NCBI GenBank assembly: GCA_037074765.1
Contig: JBAMDO010000001.1
Location: forward strand, 310,001 to 374,000
DNA: 64,000 bases
Source: Mansonella perstans
Taxonomy: Eukaryota; Nematoda; Chromadorea; Rhabditida; Onchocercidae
Direction: 5' to 3'
Shown: in pieces, positions 36,901 through 49,600 of the stretch
Layout of the letters: every line of letters begins with the position of its first letter
How positions within the stretch are numbered: position 1 is the first letter of the stretch
Program-made: the position numbers and the translations under genes
The notes under the pieces: generated by a model
Seen by the model: only the letters and a program-made list of their open reading frames with translations
Databases searched by the model: none
Told to the model about the DNA's origin: nothing

Positions 36901-38240
36901 TTGTGGCCATGGAATTTGGAAACCACTAAAGAGCGTGTAACAGCTCACCTATTTCTGCAGAATCGACTAGACCTGAAAATGGATGGCGCTTGAGTGGGAG
37001 ACTTATAATCAACCGTTGTATGGCTTGTGTTGTAAAAAAGTGTATGGAAAACCTGGCCGCAACGAGTAAGAGGGTCGCAATGGTTAGCGTTGAAGACTTT
37101 GGGCGTAGGCCCGGTTGGAGCTTCCATTGGTGCAGATCTTGGTGGTAGTAGCAAATATTCAAGTGAGATCCTTGAAGACTGAAGTGGAGAAGGGTTCCAC
37201 GTGAACAGCAGTTGAATGTGGGTCAGTCGATAATGGCTAATGCCGTTAAAAAAAAAAGGAATGGAGATGTAATCCATCTGATAAATCGAAAGGGAAACGG
37301 GTTAATATTCCCGTACCTGGACACGGAGATAAATACTCATCGTGAGAATTTAGCACGGTAACGTAAATGAACTCGGAAACATTGAGGAAAGCCCGAGCCA
37401 GAGTTCTCTTTTCTGGTTAAGAAACGGACTCCCTGGAATCGGTTCAGCCGGAGATAGGGACGTTGTTTTCGTAAAGCGCCACGGTTCCTGTGGTGTCTCG
37501 TGTGCTTTGTTCGATCCATGAAAATCCGAGGGAAGCTATTTGAATTTCGCGCCAGATCGTACTCATATCCGCAGCAGGTCTCCAAGGTGAACAGCCTCTA
37601 GTCGATAGAATAATGTAGGTAAGGGAAGTCGGCAAATTAGATCCGTAACTTCGGGATAAGGATTGGCTCTAAGGACTGGGCCGGTCGGGCTGTAATGTGA
37701 AGTGAGTATGGTTTGATCCATGCAGTGTAACATTAATGAAGAATATACAAATGTATTATTATTCATTAATGAAACTCGACTAGTGTCTTATGGACACTAA
37801 TTTTATGGATCATTATAGCTGCATATCACATTTATTTTTTGTTTTAACAAGGAATAAATGTTTTTTGATATTTCGGCCGGCGTTAAACAGTTAACTTAGA
37901 ACTGGCACGGACTCGGGGAATCCGACTGTCTAATTAAAACAGAGGAGACAGATGGCCCTTGCGGGCGTTGACTGTCTCTGATTTCTGCCCAGTGCTCTGA
38001 ATGTAAAAGTGAAGAAATTCAACCAAGCGCGGGAAAACAGCGGAAAAAACTGTGATTCTTTTCAAGGTAGCCAAATGCCTCGTCATCTAAGTGACTCGCA
38101 TAGATGGATTAACGACATTTCCATTGTCCTTATCTACTATCTACTGAAACCATAGCCAAAGGAACGGGTCTGGGAAACACAACAGGGAAGAAATGCCCTA
38201 TTGAGCTTGATTCTAGTCCGCCAACTTCGTTATAAAGCAA
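36901..38240 (+). pseudogene. Decayed 28S rRNA internal segment
   Basis: Large-subunit rRNA sequence follows the 18S part directly. Blocks include TTTGTGGCCATGGAA, GTGTAACAGCTCACC, CTGAAAATGGATGGCGCT, GGGAAACGGGTTAATATTCC, CTTAGAACTGGCACGGAC, GGGGAATCCGACTGTCTAAT, GATTTCTGCCCAGTGCTCTG, AAGAAATTCAACCAAGCGCG, AAGGTAGCCAAATGCCTCGT, CTATCTACTATCT and GAGCTTGATTCTAGTCCG. A near-perfect hairpin (CATTAATGAA / TTCATTAATG, about 37731-37770) sits in what should be an expansion segment. Substitutions at universally conserved sites mark it as a pseudogene. The 28S 5' and 3' ends are missing. Confidence 0.92.
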
Positions 38241-40106
38241 TTGGTTTTCAATCAACCACAAGATTTCATTCGCAGGAGACAACATCTTCACAACATCCCG
38301 ATATTGGAAGGCATTATTATGTTTTTGTGACTTTATTCATAATTACAACTGATGCCTCATTAAATGGTTTTGCTACTTAATCGGATGTTAAATTATTGCC
38401 AAAATTGGATTATTCTGCTACAATGTCGGGATTTCCTCAATACTATGATCTGTTGAAACTTATGCTTTGATTGGGTAACTTGTTTTTTCTCAATTTTTCA
38501 CATATACCGTAAAATAATTTCACAAATTTTTTTGCTACGCTCCCGTCATTATTTACTATAAAATGGTTTTGGTACCTTCTCATCATCATATAGTTATTAA
38601 AAAAAAATTTTGATACATTTATCGTGAAACATGAAATAATTTGTAGCATAAAAACAATCGAAATTTGTGGCATGAATATTGCTATAATTTGATTTGAATA
38701 GTTGTTACACTTTTGAAATCAACAGCTTGTAAGAATATTTCCTGATAAAGAATGCATCGTACCTAAGGTGTTTCTTTGCGTGCTTGAAGTGACGAGTTAA
38801 AATTGTTTCGTTTAAGAATTATGCTTACATTTAGCTATTAAATCACGCTTCACTTCTTTTCTCCTTCCTCCTTACTTTCTTCCCTCTTATAAAAAGTTTC
38901 GATTTCAATTTAATTTTAACTGAATTCCAATGATTCGAACTTTTTTCCTGCTGTACTCAATCCTCCTCAATGCTAGCCTCAATCCTACCATACATTTTCG
39001 CTACTGCTTATCCTCAGTTGGAATCCATTTGCGTTATTGCTTATCGTTTTGCTTTTTTTTTTTTTTAAAAAACCGCATCATCTATGAAATATTTCTGATA
39101 CACTTAACAAAACAAAACTTCCTCTTGATAACCAAACTATTTATATAAATCTTTTATTTTTTCATCATGATTTCCATTCATGAGATCTTGATAACTAGGC
39201 TATCAAATTAGCTTTCGCACTGATTGCGTTGGCCGAAACGAAGATAGAACAAGCGACATATTCCAGTTTCTCTGCTTTTACTTCATGATATAATAAAACA
39301 AGTAATTTCCTTTATTTTTAACAAATGGTGCATAGTTTTGGATGAAATAAGAATTTTAAGCATGAATTAAACTAACTGTTAGGTCATTTAAGGGTCATTT
39401 AAATTTTTATGCAGGCTGAAAAAAGAACAAATGAAAAGTGAAGAGCTCAAACCGATAAATTATTACTGCTGTTAGCATATGTTTAGTTTATATTCTTTGA
39501 ATGGATTCATTGAATTTACTCTTGGAATGTTTGCAAGTAATTGTTGTTCTGACATGTTTTCATAGAAGTTTGTTTACTTTTGAATATGACTGAATAAATA
39601 AAGAAAGGTAATGTTCATTTTCATTTACATACTCAATAGAACACGACATTTTGTTCAACATCGTGCCAATAATGATAAGATGAAAATTTCGCTATTTAAA
39701 TGTCTCAGATGGTAGCAGCCATTTTAATTAATCAATCAGTCATGTGGTAAAGGTGGATATTTTGTGAGTTAGAAAAAGATTTGGCGGTACTATTTATAAT
39801 GTCATTTGGAGTTACTGTTTATTACCAATAAAAAGTGCTATTATTCTACGAAATTAGCATTTCATTCTTAACATCAACAGATTAATTAATGTCTGAAGAT
39901 TATTTTCACTTTAATTATTTAATTGCTTTTAGCATAGAAAATAACATAAATTTATTTCCTTAAAAATAGCAAAGATAGATTGTATAAGCAGAGGAATTAT
40001 TCCTGGTAGGCTTGCAGCTTTAATAATTGGATAAAATTAATGTTAATCTATCTTAAGTGACAAATAAATTAATTTCCGGATGCAGTGCTTTCGGCATTAT
40101 TATACG
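38241..40106. other. Intergenic, nothing supported
   Basis: AT-rich DNA between the rDNA pseudogene and the next gene. The first 60-80 bases may still be rDNA-derived or insertion-junction sequence. One stretch, 39199-39285, has a balanced open frame on both strands, but no exon partner was found. Confidence 0.5.
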
Positions 40107-40756
40107 ATGGTATCATTGCTTATTAAAATATTATTTGTTAAAAGTGTTGCATCGATGATTTGTCCTGATGGTTATGCAGGTAACGAACTTCATAGCTTAC
40201 TTTATGAATTGGGCTATGGTGCATTATCTCAAATGTAAGTAACAGTCACTTACATTTTTAATCTTTTATATAGATGCTTTCAATTATATTTAACAACTAT
40301 ATTTTGAAAAAAATATTCTGACGCAATTACGCCGGCGGCTATTTCTTTATTTTTCCCTATGTATAATACATGTATGTTTGTATGTCTTTGTGGATTTCAA
40401 ACATTCTGTTCCAGATGTCCACCTGATAATTTGTTTTTCTCATATATGTGTTGTGGTCAAGGATATTTCGAGTGTTGTATAAGATTCGAACTGTGGTTTA
40501 TGTATGTTTTCTCATGGTATATCGAAATTCGGATTTTGATTATAAATAATTCCAATTACATCGATTCTAACCAATCAGATAAATAATTTTATTGTTCCAT
40601 TTTTTACTTCATCGATTAATAATCACATTAATTATTTAAAAAATACCAAACTTTTGCAGAATATTGATGGTTTTAACATTAATTTCGATCTCTTTTTGCT
40701 GCTTCTGCTTCCTGTTCGCAGGCATTGTATACGTAAGGAGAAAAACGGAAATGTGA
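40107..40756 (+). CDS. Small Cys-rich single-pass membrane protein, three exons, 103 aa
   Basis: I do not recognise the family. Exons 40107-40234, 40415-40501 and 40660-40756 join in phase 2 at both introns. A short hydrophobic N-terminus (SLLIKILFVKSVAS) can serve as a signal peptide. The predicted luminal part has CPDGY, then CPPDNLFFSYMCCGQGYFECC, a dense cysteine arrangement suggesting a small disulfide-bonded module. A strongly hydrophobic helix follows (WFIILMVLTLISISFCCFCF, continuing LFAGIVYV), then the short basic tail RRKTEM. This is the layout of a type I membrane protein with a tiny cytoplasmic end; vertebrate Shisa/CYYR-like proteins have a similar plan, but I cannot claim homology. 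No operon partner is evident. Confidence 0.72.
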
Positions 40757-41690
40757 TAAGCATTTTGATTGATTACTTTGTGGTCATTATGAATGCTTCT
40801 CTTTTCTCGAGTAAATATGATTGATTGCTTACTTTATGTCTATCGGCTTTTTTTTATTCCTAAAATATTGTCCCAAAACCTTTCAATGATCCAAATTATA
40901 TCAATTTGTTGTGGAAGTCAAGAACTGAACTTAACAGTACTATTTTCTTTTAATCATCGCAACATTTTCCCGTATTTATTTTCACTTATTCTCATTTTAT
41001 GTTGTTCAGCTTAAATTTAATCATTTTCGATTCTTTTTTTGGAAAAATTTCATTAATTTATACATAGTTCAATGAACTTATCAAGAATCTCCGTCATATA
41101 TTTGCAATATTATCATTTCTCTTTATCTCTTGTTCTTTTTCTCTCTCTCTCCATTACTGCTTATTTTCAGATCCTTCATTTATTTTTGTAAAAACATAAA
41201 CAAAATACGTGTTCTGTTCGAATTTTTCTTAAAAGTCATGTTAATTTTTATTAATAAATCACGAACATTTTAAAAGGAACTTTCCATTAGCTAACGTTTT
41301 TTTAAATGATAATTAGTCATTTCAACCAACCTAATTATATGCACTGTCATCTTTTCCCTTTTTCCTCCTTTTTTTAAGTTCTCCCAACTGTTCAGTTCAA
41401 CACTTTCATCGCATCAGCTCATTTTATCAATGATAATTCGACGTACTTTTTGCATTTCAAACTAACCGCTTGTTTCTTCCTCTACAAATTTCCTGCATTC
41501 ATTTCCATTTCATTCTTTATTATTTATCGGGATTTACCGCAATTGATTTAGTAATATTTGAACCCACAACTTTCTTCCTCTCTCTTTCTGTATTAATTGT
41601 TTTTATAGTTGCTTATTCATTTGCTTATTTTGGAAAATTTCATTCAAAGTTTTCTATTATCTCTAAAGAAATTTGCACAACGCAAGAAAC
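40757..41690. other. Intergenic gap
   Basis: 0.93 kb of pyrimidine-rich, AT-rich sequence between two small genes on the same strand. The distance is longer than a typical nematode operon spacing (about 100 bp), so independent promoters are more likely. Open frames are low in complexity. Confidence 0.5.
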
Positions 41691-42435
41691 ATGCCTAAAT
41701 CGTTATCAGTGCCAAATGGTTCAATCACTTCATCCGTTTCATCCGGATCCGAAATTGATTATATGCAAAATATCAAAGCAATGCTGGAGAAGTCAGCATT
41801 TCAGGTTTGTTTAATTAGTTTGTTTACTAGTTAGTTAACTTGTTCAATCAAATCAGCATTGACGGAACAATTATGAGATTTTGCATCAATTTATCAGTGA
41901 TAACAATGCACAGAGATTATTATACCTAACTAGCCCAAAACTAAGTTCAAGAGTCTGTGTTTTTTTGAGTCTGAATTTGACTTTGAAAACTTGAAATGCA
42001 TGACTTTTTCATTTTCACTTAAATATTCGAAGAAGTGGAGCGAGTCAAAATGATTCCAAAAACTCATTACTTACAGAAAGGAAAAAGAATTATTTTCTGA
42101 ATAATTTATTATAAATTGCCATTACATATTTGTAGATATCACGTGATGGTAATTCACAATTACAACGTCTGATAAATAACATCGATAGTCCAGAAAAAAC
42201 GAAACCGATGAAAGCGGTATCATTGGGTGAATTAAACACTGTTGATCTGTACTTTATCATTGTGGCGATCCTGGAAAGGCGAATAATCACATGTGAAGAG
42301 CAGAATGAAGCACTGAAGAAATCCTTAAAAAAAGCATTGAAAAAAATTGCTAAATTGGAGGATTTAATTCGAAGTACAGGAGAGCCAAGAAAAAGTCCAG
42401 AAATGCCGGCGCATTCAAAAGCATCCACTTCTTAA
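41691..42435 (+). CDS. Hypothetical 137-aa protein with C-terminal coiled coil
   Basis: Not recognised. Exons 41691-41804 and 42136-42435 join in phase 0 (CAG|gtttgt ... tgtag|ATATCA). The N-terminus is Ser/Gly-rich (SITSSVSSGSEIDYMQN). The second exon has MKAVSLGELNTVDLYFI followed by a Lys/Glu/Leu heptad-like helix of about 50 residues (EEQNEALKKSLKKALKKIAK, LEDLI), and ends with a Pro/Ser-rich tail, SPEMPAHSKASTS. No signal peptide is evident. The long helix suggests a dimerising or scaffold protein; that is inference. The start is the first ATG of the open frame next to the donor, and the frame is open further upstream, so another start or 5' exon is possible. Confidence 0.68.
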
Positions 42436-45400
42436 GTTCTCATCTATTTCAGTTATACAACACCATCTCATACACTCCAAATAATTAATTTCTCTTCTTT
42501 TAATTAGCAAAATTTAAGTGACGAAATTATATTTCATTTTCGACTTCAGCACATTTGCTAAAAGTAAGGTCAAATCATACATCAATTCTCTTAATCTTTT
42601 TTAAAAACATGCTAATTAATAAATATAGGAAGTCATCATTTTTCTTCATCATAAATATTTTGTGTGCTATCGTTGTTATCTCATATAATTTTCCTTTTGA
42701 AATTTTATCAAACTTTTTTTCAATCATTGGAAATATTTCGCTGAAATGTTTTTACCTTCACATTGAATAACTATTTTGCAGTGATCAAAACAAATTAGTA
42801 TTCTTTTGTTAAACAAATAGAATGGGAAAATAAATATACTCTTACCTTTATATAATAGCCAAGTACAGGACAGTAAAAAAATTTTAGGGTCGAGGATAGC
42901 ACTCTACTGGACAAGTACTATAACTAATGATAAGGCTGTAGTAAATAGATAATAAATTCTATCTTACAACATAATTACTTATTTTCTAACACTAGTTTTC
43001 GTAATAATTTAAAGTTATTCACATAAATTAAGATTAATCAAATTCTTTTTTTCTCTCTTAGCTTTTCTGCCAAATATACTTATCAGCATATTTTTGTAAA
43101 ATATCTTCAATATCAATTGATATTTAGAAGGGAATAAATTTAATTGTATTCTTAAACTGCTCTCCGAAATTGTCATTATCACTAATAACAATAGTAATTA
43201 GCAACAATAACAATAATGATAACAGTAATAACAACAATAACCAATCATATAGTTTGGTTGATTGAAATTTAATAAATGATATGAAATTATCGGAGTGATT
43301 GATCATCATGATTATATATAGATACATATATCACAAATTTCTTCAAATTAAATTTAAAATAACTTTTAAGAAATTTTTTTTTTACAACTTTACGGTAACA
43401 TATATGAATGAATTGTATGCAACAACAATACTAAATTTATTTGGTGATGATAACAAAAATATATTTTATTTGGTGACAAATTATTTGGTGATGATAACAA
43501 AAATCATTGATGAACAATTAATATTCCTGACAATTACGTTGATAGTGATAAATTATTTCAATAATATTGCTAATTTCTTCGAAATACTCCTGAGATTTTT
43601 TTCTTCATTTCCTTGATTATTTGAAATTGAACTAACTTCATGGTTTAAATTTTTGCTGTCGATTTGAACTATCCTTTTTTTCCTTCCACACTTTGAAGAA
43701 AACATTTTGACTTGTAAATTGATGAGGATTGCTGGAAGGAAAAAAGCGAAAAACAGTTGCGCCGAAACAGTTGTTTTCCCACTCCAATCATGCCAAAGTT
43801 TATATTTCAATTTAAATCTACAAATTTCAAGAGATGCTTAAAATAAACAGTGAGACTTATATTCTTATAAAGAAGCTAATATCAGAATTTAATGACCTAT
43901 AATCAATCAATAATCACACGCTATTTAAATTTCCTGGAATTTCAAAAGAGCGTTCGAAGATTTTTTTGACCTTTTAAAATCTCTGAACTTTTTAAAAGCA
44001 AGCAAAGAAAAAAACAACAAAAGAAGGCATTTTTCAAGTTAAAAATACTATTAGGATTAATTTCAACAGCTGCTTCATGCAAATGAAACGCTTCCATTAA
44101 CTTTACTTATCGTCTGTTACTTATTGAAAGAATTGAAATATTTTAAAAATTTTATTTCAAACTGAATAAGGATGATAGTTATAACAAATATGTTAGAGTT
44201 ATTATTTGTAATTTTACTGATATCTTATTGGTTTTAAGAATTTATTGATAAATTTGGTTTAGGTTTTTCCATGGCATATGTTACAAAACTGAATATAAAT
44301 GTTCTATAAAATCATTTTGTCGAATTATTAACTATTAAATTTGAAGAAAATTATAATTCAATTAATTCCCTTATCTGATCAGATGAATTGCTCATGATGA
44401 ACCAATTAATCAATGCTTATCATTATCAAGCATAAAATTACACTGAAAGTAAATGTTATTATTCATCCTTCATGAATGAAACGATCCGATAATTGTAAAA
44501 TGATCAATGAATAATTTTTGAAATATTAGACGAAAGATACCAAAGAAGAGCATAAGATAAAAACAGACGGATTACAACACATTATTTTAACACTCTTACT
44601 ATACCATACTCTTTTTCATATTCCATTTGGAAATTCCAACGTTTTTGTAATGTTTCATTTCATAATATTAAAAAATATTATACACAATGTAAATTTCAGA
44701 AAAACATAAAGAAATCATTTAAGAAAACAAAAGGAAATATCTGTGAGAAACAAAGAACAGCACCAATAAAATATTTTTGTATCATTTCGCTGTTTATAAA
44801 AATATGCTGATTCACTTTCACCACGGTGGACGGGAAGCGAAGAGTGAAATGATCAATTCAGGTTACTAATAATGCTGCTAATATCATTAAACAATTTTAA
44901 ACGAACAGAATAACATTGAACTTAGAAGGAGACATTTATTACCACGTTTTAGGTATTACTTTTCCAAAACGGAAAAATTTTTTAATTATACTAAAAAATA
45001 AACAAATGACATTTTTGATGAAACAAAATTTTGTCCACTAAAAATAATAGACCACATTTTCCTCCACACATATTTTCTAGACTTACTTTACATTTACCAT
45101 TAAAAATTGTAATCAAATACTACTTCCATATAATAAAACATATATCTGATATGTAATAGCCTTAGATTAGCAAAATTGAATGAATTATTTGAATTACTTT
45201 CTTTTATCATATCAAAATTGATACCATTCCAATAAAATGCTTCTCTTCTTTTTTTGTGAAGTAAAAAAAAAGTGAAATTAGGAATAACCTGATAGAATTA
45301 CAATTTATACAGTTTAATGGTAGAAATTCAGTTCTTAAAAAAAAACGGTGCATTTGTGTAAGACTGCAACGAACAACAGGAAACAATTCAAACTAGAAAA

Positions 45401-46679
45401 CGAAATATTTACAAGAACTAAAAGAAATAAGTCGAAGAAATTTTTAAGGAATGCAAAATTTATCTTGGCGTTCTATTCCTAATTATAACAAATCCATTCA
45501 ATCAAGTCTCAGTAGAATGTGGTAAAACGTGAAATGGGAGAGAAAGAGAAAAGATCGGGGAAAGCTGTTAAAAGTTGTTAATCAGTGCTAAATTGAGCTA
45601 AATAACTTTGAAAATCTCACTCAGTAAGAAAGTTCATTGACCAGAAATGTAAAAGTTAAGGCCTAATGTTTGAAAGAATGTATTAAAATGAATTATATAC
45701 ATAGCTATGTCAAGAAATGTGGGAAATAAACAAAAACGATTTGGCCTATTATTTTTCACTGGTCAAACTGCAGTGAAATGAATAAAATTCTCCACATTAT
45801 CAGTAAAAAACAAAAAAAAATGAAAGAATTTTGGGTCAATTATGAAAGCAACATAAAAATTTTTTAAAATCACCAAATTTAGACTATAAAAAACAGTTTA
45901 ATTTAATAAGAAATAAAGAACAGAGAAATAATAAACAATTTTTTCCGGATTTTAAATTTGTCTAGCAAAAACCTTTTTCATTATCGGAGACTCTTACTCT
46001 TTTAAAAGAATTATGTAAAAAATTAGCCAATAAAGTGGCGAACATTATGATAATATTAGTACATCATTATCATTACCATCATCACCACTATAATCAGGAT
46101 AATAATGTCAATAATGATAATAACAATAGTAATAATAATGGTAATAATACAATGATAAGATGTTCGAATGAAAACATCTCACTGTTAATTTTTGGAGATA
46201 AAAAATATTTAAAATATATTAATCGCATTAGGTAAAAACGTATCACTTACAAAACTCTTTCAAAGAAAAAAACAGAAACAAAAAGTAAGGAAGAAAGAGA
46301 AAGGAGGAGGGAAAGAAAAATGAGAAAACACAAAATTAAGAAATAGTGATGAATTTAATAATTAAACAAAAATCAATAAACAATAGACAGAAGGAAAAAT
46401 TTTGTTGTCAATTGTATCGCTAAAAACTGATAACTGATACAAAATAAGAATAAAAAAAGATGGAAAAACTTTTTAAAAAAATTTAAAATAAAGCAAATTG
46501 GAGAGATTGTATAGCAAATACAATAAAACATTATTATAACTTCTGTCTTTAACAATGAACGACGATTAGCAACCAATCAATCCGTACAATTAGAGCAACT
46601 TTTACCATTAAAAATATTTGATTCTTCATTGTCGAAATATTGAAATAGCCCTAATATGACAAACAACAATGACAAATAG
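42436..46679. other. Convergent intergenic region with microsatellites
   Basis: 4.2 kb between the 137-aa gene (+) and the F-box gene (-). Imperfect AAT/AAC/GAT trinucleotide repeats occur at about 43170-43245 and 46050-46155, and there is a 24-bp repeat pair at 43437. The open frames seen here are low-complexity or unspliced fragments without family features. The right end should hold the 3' UTR of the F-box gene. Confidence 0.5.
43437..43504 (+). repeat. 24-bp perfect direct repeat, 44-bp period
   Basis: TTATTTGGTGATGATAACAA plus AAAT occurs at 43437-43460 and again at 43481-43504, with a partial third copy (TTATTTGGTGACAAA) between them. Confidence 0.85.
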
Positions 46680-49600
46680 TCACAAGATCGTACAACAGCG
46701 ACATATAGCTCGTCGGGTCGGTTGTGTTGAAGTAGGTGGTGTAGCGGGTGCAAAGTATGCATGCACTTCCACGTCTGGTTTAAAATTCTGTAAAAAAAGA
46801 AAGAGTGTAATTAAGCAAATAAGCAGCATAAATTGATGATATTATTGACAATTTCCAATTATTTAAAAGCAAGACAAATTTTGATTTGCAATTGAGATCA
46901 CATAAAAAATGGTAAATCCAGTTGATAAAGAAATATGAAAAATGAACGGGAGAAATGAATTATCGATTTCGAAACTGAAATAAGTAAAATATTGACGAAA
47001 CTTTTTTGAATATTATAATAAAAAAAAGTCGCTAGCTATCAAAACTCTGAAATAATAAAACTAAAGATTTAAAGATTAAAACAGATAATTAATCTTTTGT
47101 AAGATTTCATATGATTGTTTTTCTACAAAAAATAATACCTTGAAGCGTTTAATAGCATCTTTGGTAATATTTTGGCAATCGTACAGATCGACTCGTTGTA
47201 ATGTACGTACTTGTCTCATGTAATCTAGACTAATATCTGTGATTTGAGGACAATTATCCAACTCTAACACTTGGATCCGATCTTTTAAGTAATAATTCAG
47301 ACAAAGTTGTCGTAAACCTGCATCGGTGACAAGTTCACAATGTGAAAGACTCTACAAAACATAAAGTCACGTAAATTAATCACAAGAATTTTGAAACAAT
47401 TAAAATCTATTACAGTTAAAAAAAGTTGTATGAATAACAAAAGAGATCTGTTTTCACTTTTCTTGCCAAATAATCATTTTATCCCTATTTTTTAATCAAT
47501 TTGTTAGACATCAGAGAAATTTAAATTACTTCAAGGTGCAGTTACTCTTTTACATTCGAACTTTATAATGGGTGTAGAAATTTTCAATATTCAATAAACG
47601 AAAGTATATATCCGGATTGTAGCATTATTAATTTTATTCAAGTAAAAATACGTTCTTACCAAATTAAGAAGACATGGACAACCTTTACTGAAATTATCCA
47701 ATGTAATATCAGTTAACAAAGAGCAATCTTCCAAATCCATCCTTTCCAATTCGTGACAATTTTTCGCTAAAATACTGAAACCATGATCTGTCAACAGGGA
47801 ACAACCGGATAATTCGAGATCCCTAAACGACACTGCTTATCAAGCAACTGCAAAAAACGAATAAAGAAAAGAAAAATGTCAAAAATTTGTTTGAAAAGAT
47901 ATATTTTTACAATAAGGATGACATTTGTACAGTTACGAATTCAATAAAAATGCACATGAATTTGTAGTGTGAAACTGAAAAATTTTAAAAGCTAAAATCA
48001 TAGATCCAGAATTAATTAAATGAATAAATACTCATAAATGACGATCAGAGAATCATAATTTTTCCAAAAAACAAAAAAAAACAGACAGACTTGCGAAAAT
48101 CGAAGCTGTATAATAACTTACTTTAACCTATGGCATCCATTAGCAAGAGAAATAAGAGCCCTGTCGGTAATTTGGGTACAGGAAGATAAGCACAGGTACT
48201 CCAATTGTGAGCAACCAGCTGCGAGATTAGCTACCGTATCATCAGTGATAAAACATCCAAGTAAATTGACTGTTCGTAGCTCACAGCAGAAGTTACGCAT
48301 TTCAGCAAAAACAATCTCTGTTAACTGAAAATTTCAAAATTTGAAAGAAGTTTGCATCGTTATGTCTTGTTTCTGTGTTAGTTTTTCGCTACTCTTTTTC
48401 ACAATTTTTCAATTATGCAAAATTCTAATTTTTATTTTTGAAGTTAAATTGGAAGTTTTGCCGTCTCTCCATTGCTTCAATATTCACTTCCTTCATAATT
48501 TCATTTATTGAAGAATTTATCTAGTTGTCCTTGAGCCATTTACACGAAAAAATTGCTTTTAGAACCAAATTCAAATTTACCCACAGGTAGAAATCAATTA
48601 ATTACACACCAATATTAATTTAAACTAACCTATATTTTTCATTTCTTCGCAAGTCAATTTCAATTTCTAATTTTCTATTTCTACCAAATTCTTAATTTCC
48701 AATACTAAATAAAGTAAGAAAAAGAAAACAAGAAACGACCAACCATTAACATGAATGCTTTGCATAAAAATCAAATTTAATTAACGGATAGTATTGGAAA
48801 GCTCTGGAAAAATATTCATTTTCTAATGCTACTTCGTTGGCATGTCATTTGTAAAAATTTTTATAAACTAATTTACTTACTCCTTCACATCCACGACAGA
48901 TTAGAGTGCTCAACTTTGGACAACCCCGTAGTACTGCTTGTACACCTCGATTTTGCACATTTTCACACCAACTGATATTTAAATATTCCAAATTTTTACA
49001 TCCTTCACTGTAACAAATAACTGATTACGAAACATTTCTTTTTTATCGCCAAGTTATTTTTTTTCAAATTTAAATCAGAATTTTACCAATTTGCAAAAGT
49101 TCTACCGAAATTTTACTATTTTAATGAATTAGAAATCCATCAAAATTTTATCACTTTGTTAAAGAATTTCTTTAACAGATTATGATTTAATTGAAATGAT
49201 TCGCAAATTTATTAATCATCTAATAAATTAATCGATTTTGAATCTCACTTTTTTTTGTCTGAAATTTACTATTTATCTATAGTATAAACATACCTTATTG
49301 CACTGAGAGATTTATCAGTTATTGCAGTGCAATTCTCGAGATCCAGCCATACTAATCGATGACAATTCCTTCCCAAATATTCGCATGTACTGAAATAACG
49401 AAATGGAAACTAAATTTCTAAATTTAGTTAACAAGTCTCATAACATTTTTTTTCGGATTAAATAAATCTTCAAAACATGTTACACCTATTTATTTGCATG
49501 TAAAGTTAAATTATGGTAATAAACTATTTCAGAAATTACTAAATTTTGAAGATTTTCGTAATTTTATAATAAATTTCAATAAATGCGAATGAAATCTTTT

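Noticed and set aside
36705..37766. Several open frames on both strands
   Set aside because: They lie wholly within 18S/28S rRNA-derived sequence and have no protein-family features.
38236..38320. Continuation of 28S beyond the CTAGTCCG block
   Set aside because: The following bases do not match the expected downstream 28S sequence; treated as flank.
39199..39285. Balanced open stretch on both strands; minus reading contains YLRFGQR, reminiscent of RFamide peptides
   Set aside because: RFamide precursors need RFG followed by a basic residue and usually repeat the peptide. Neither is seen.
43553..43810. 85-codon minus-strand open frame with a hydrophobic start
   Set aside because: No splice partners and low-complexity surroundings in convergent intergenic DNA; not enough support for a gene.
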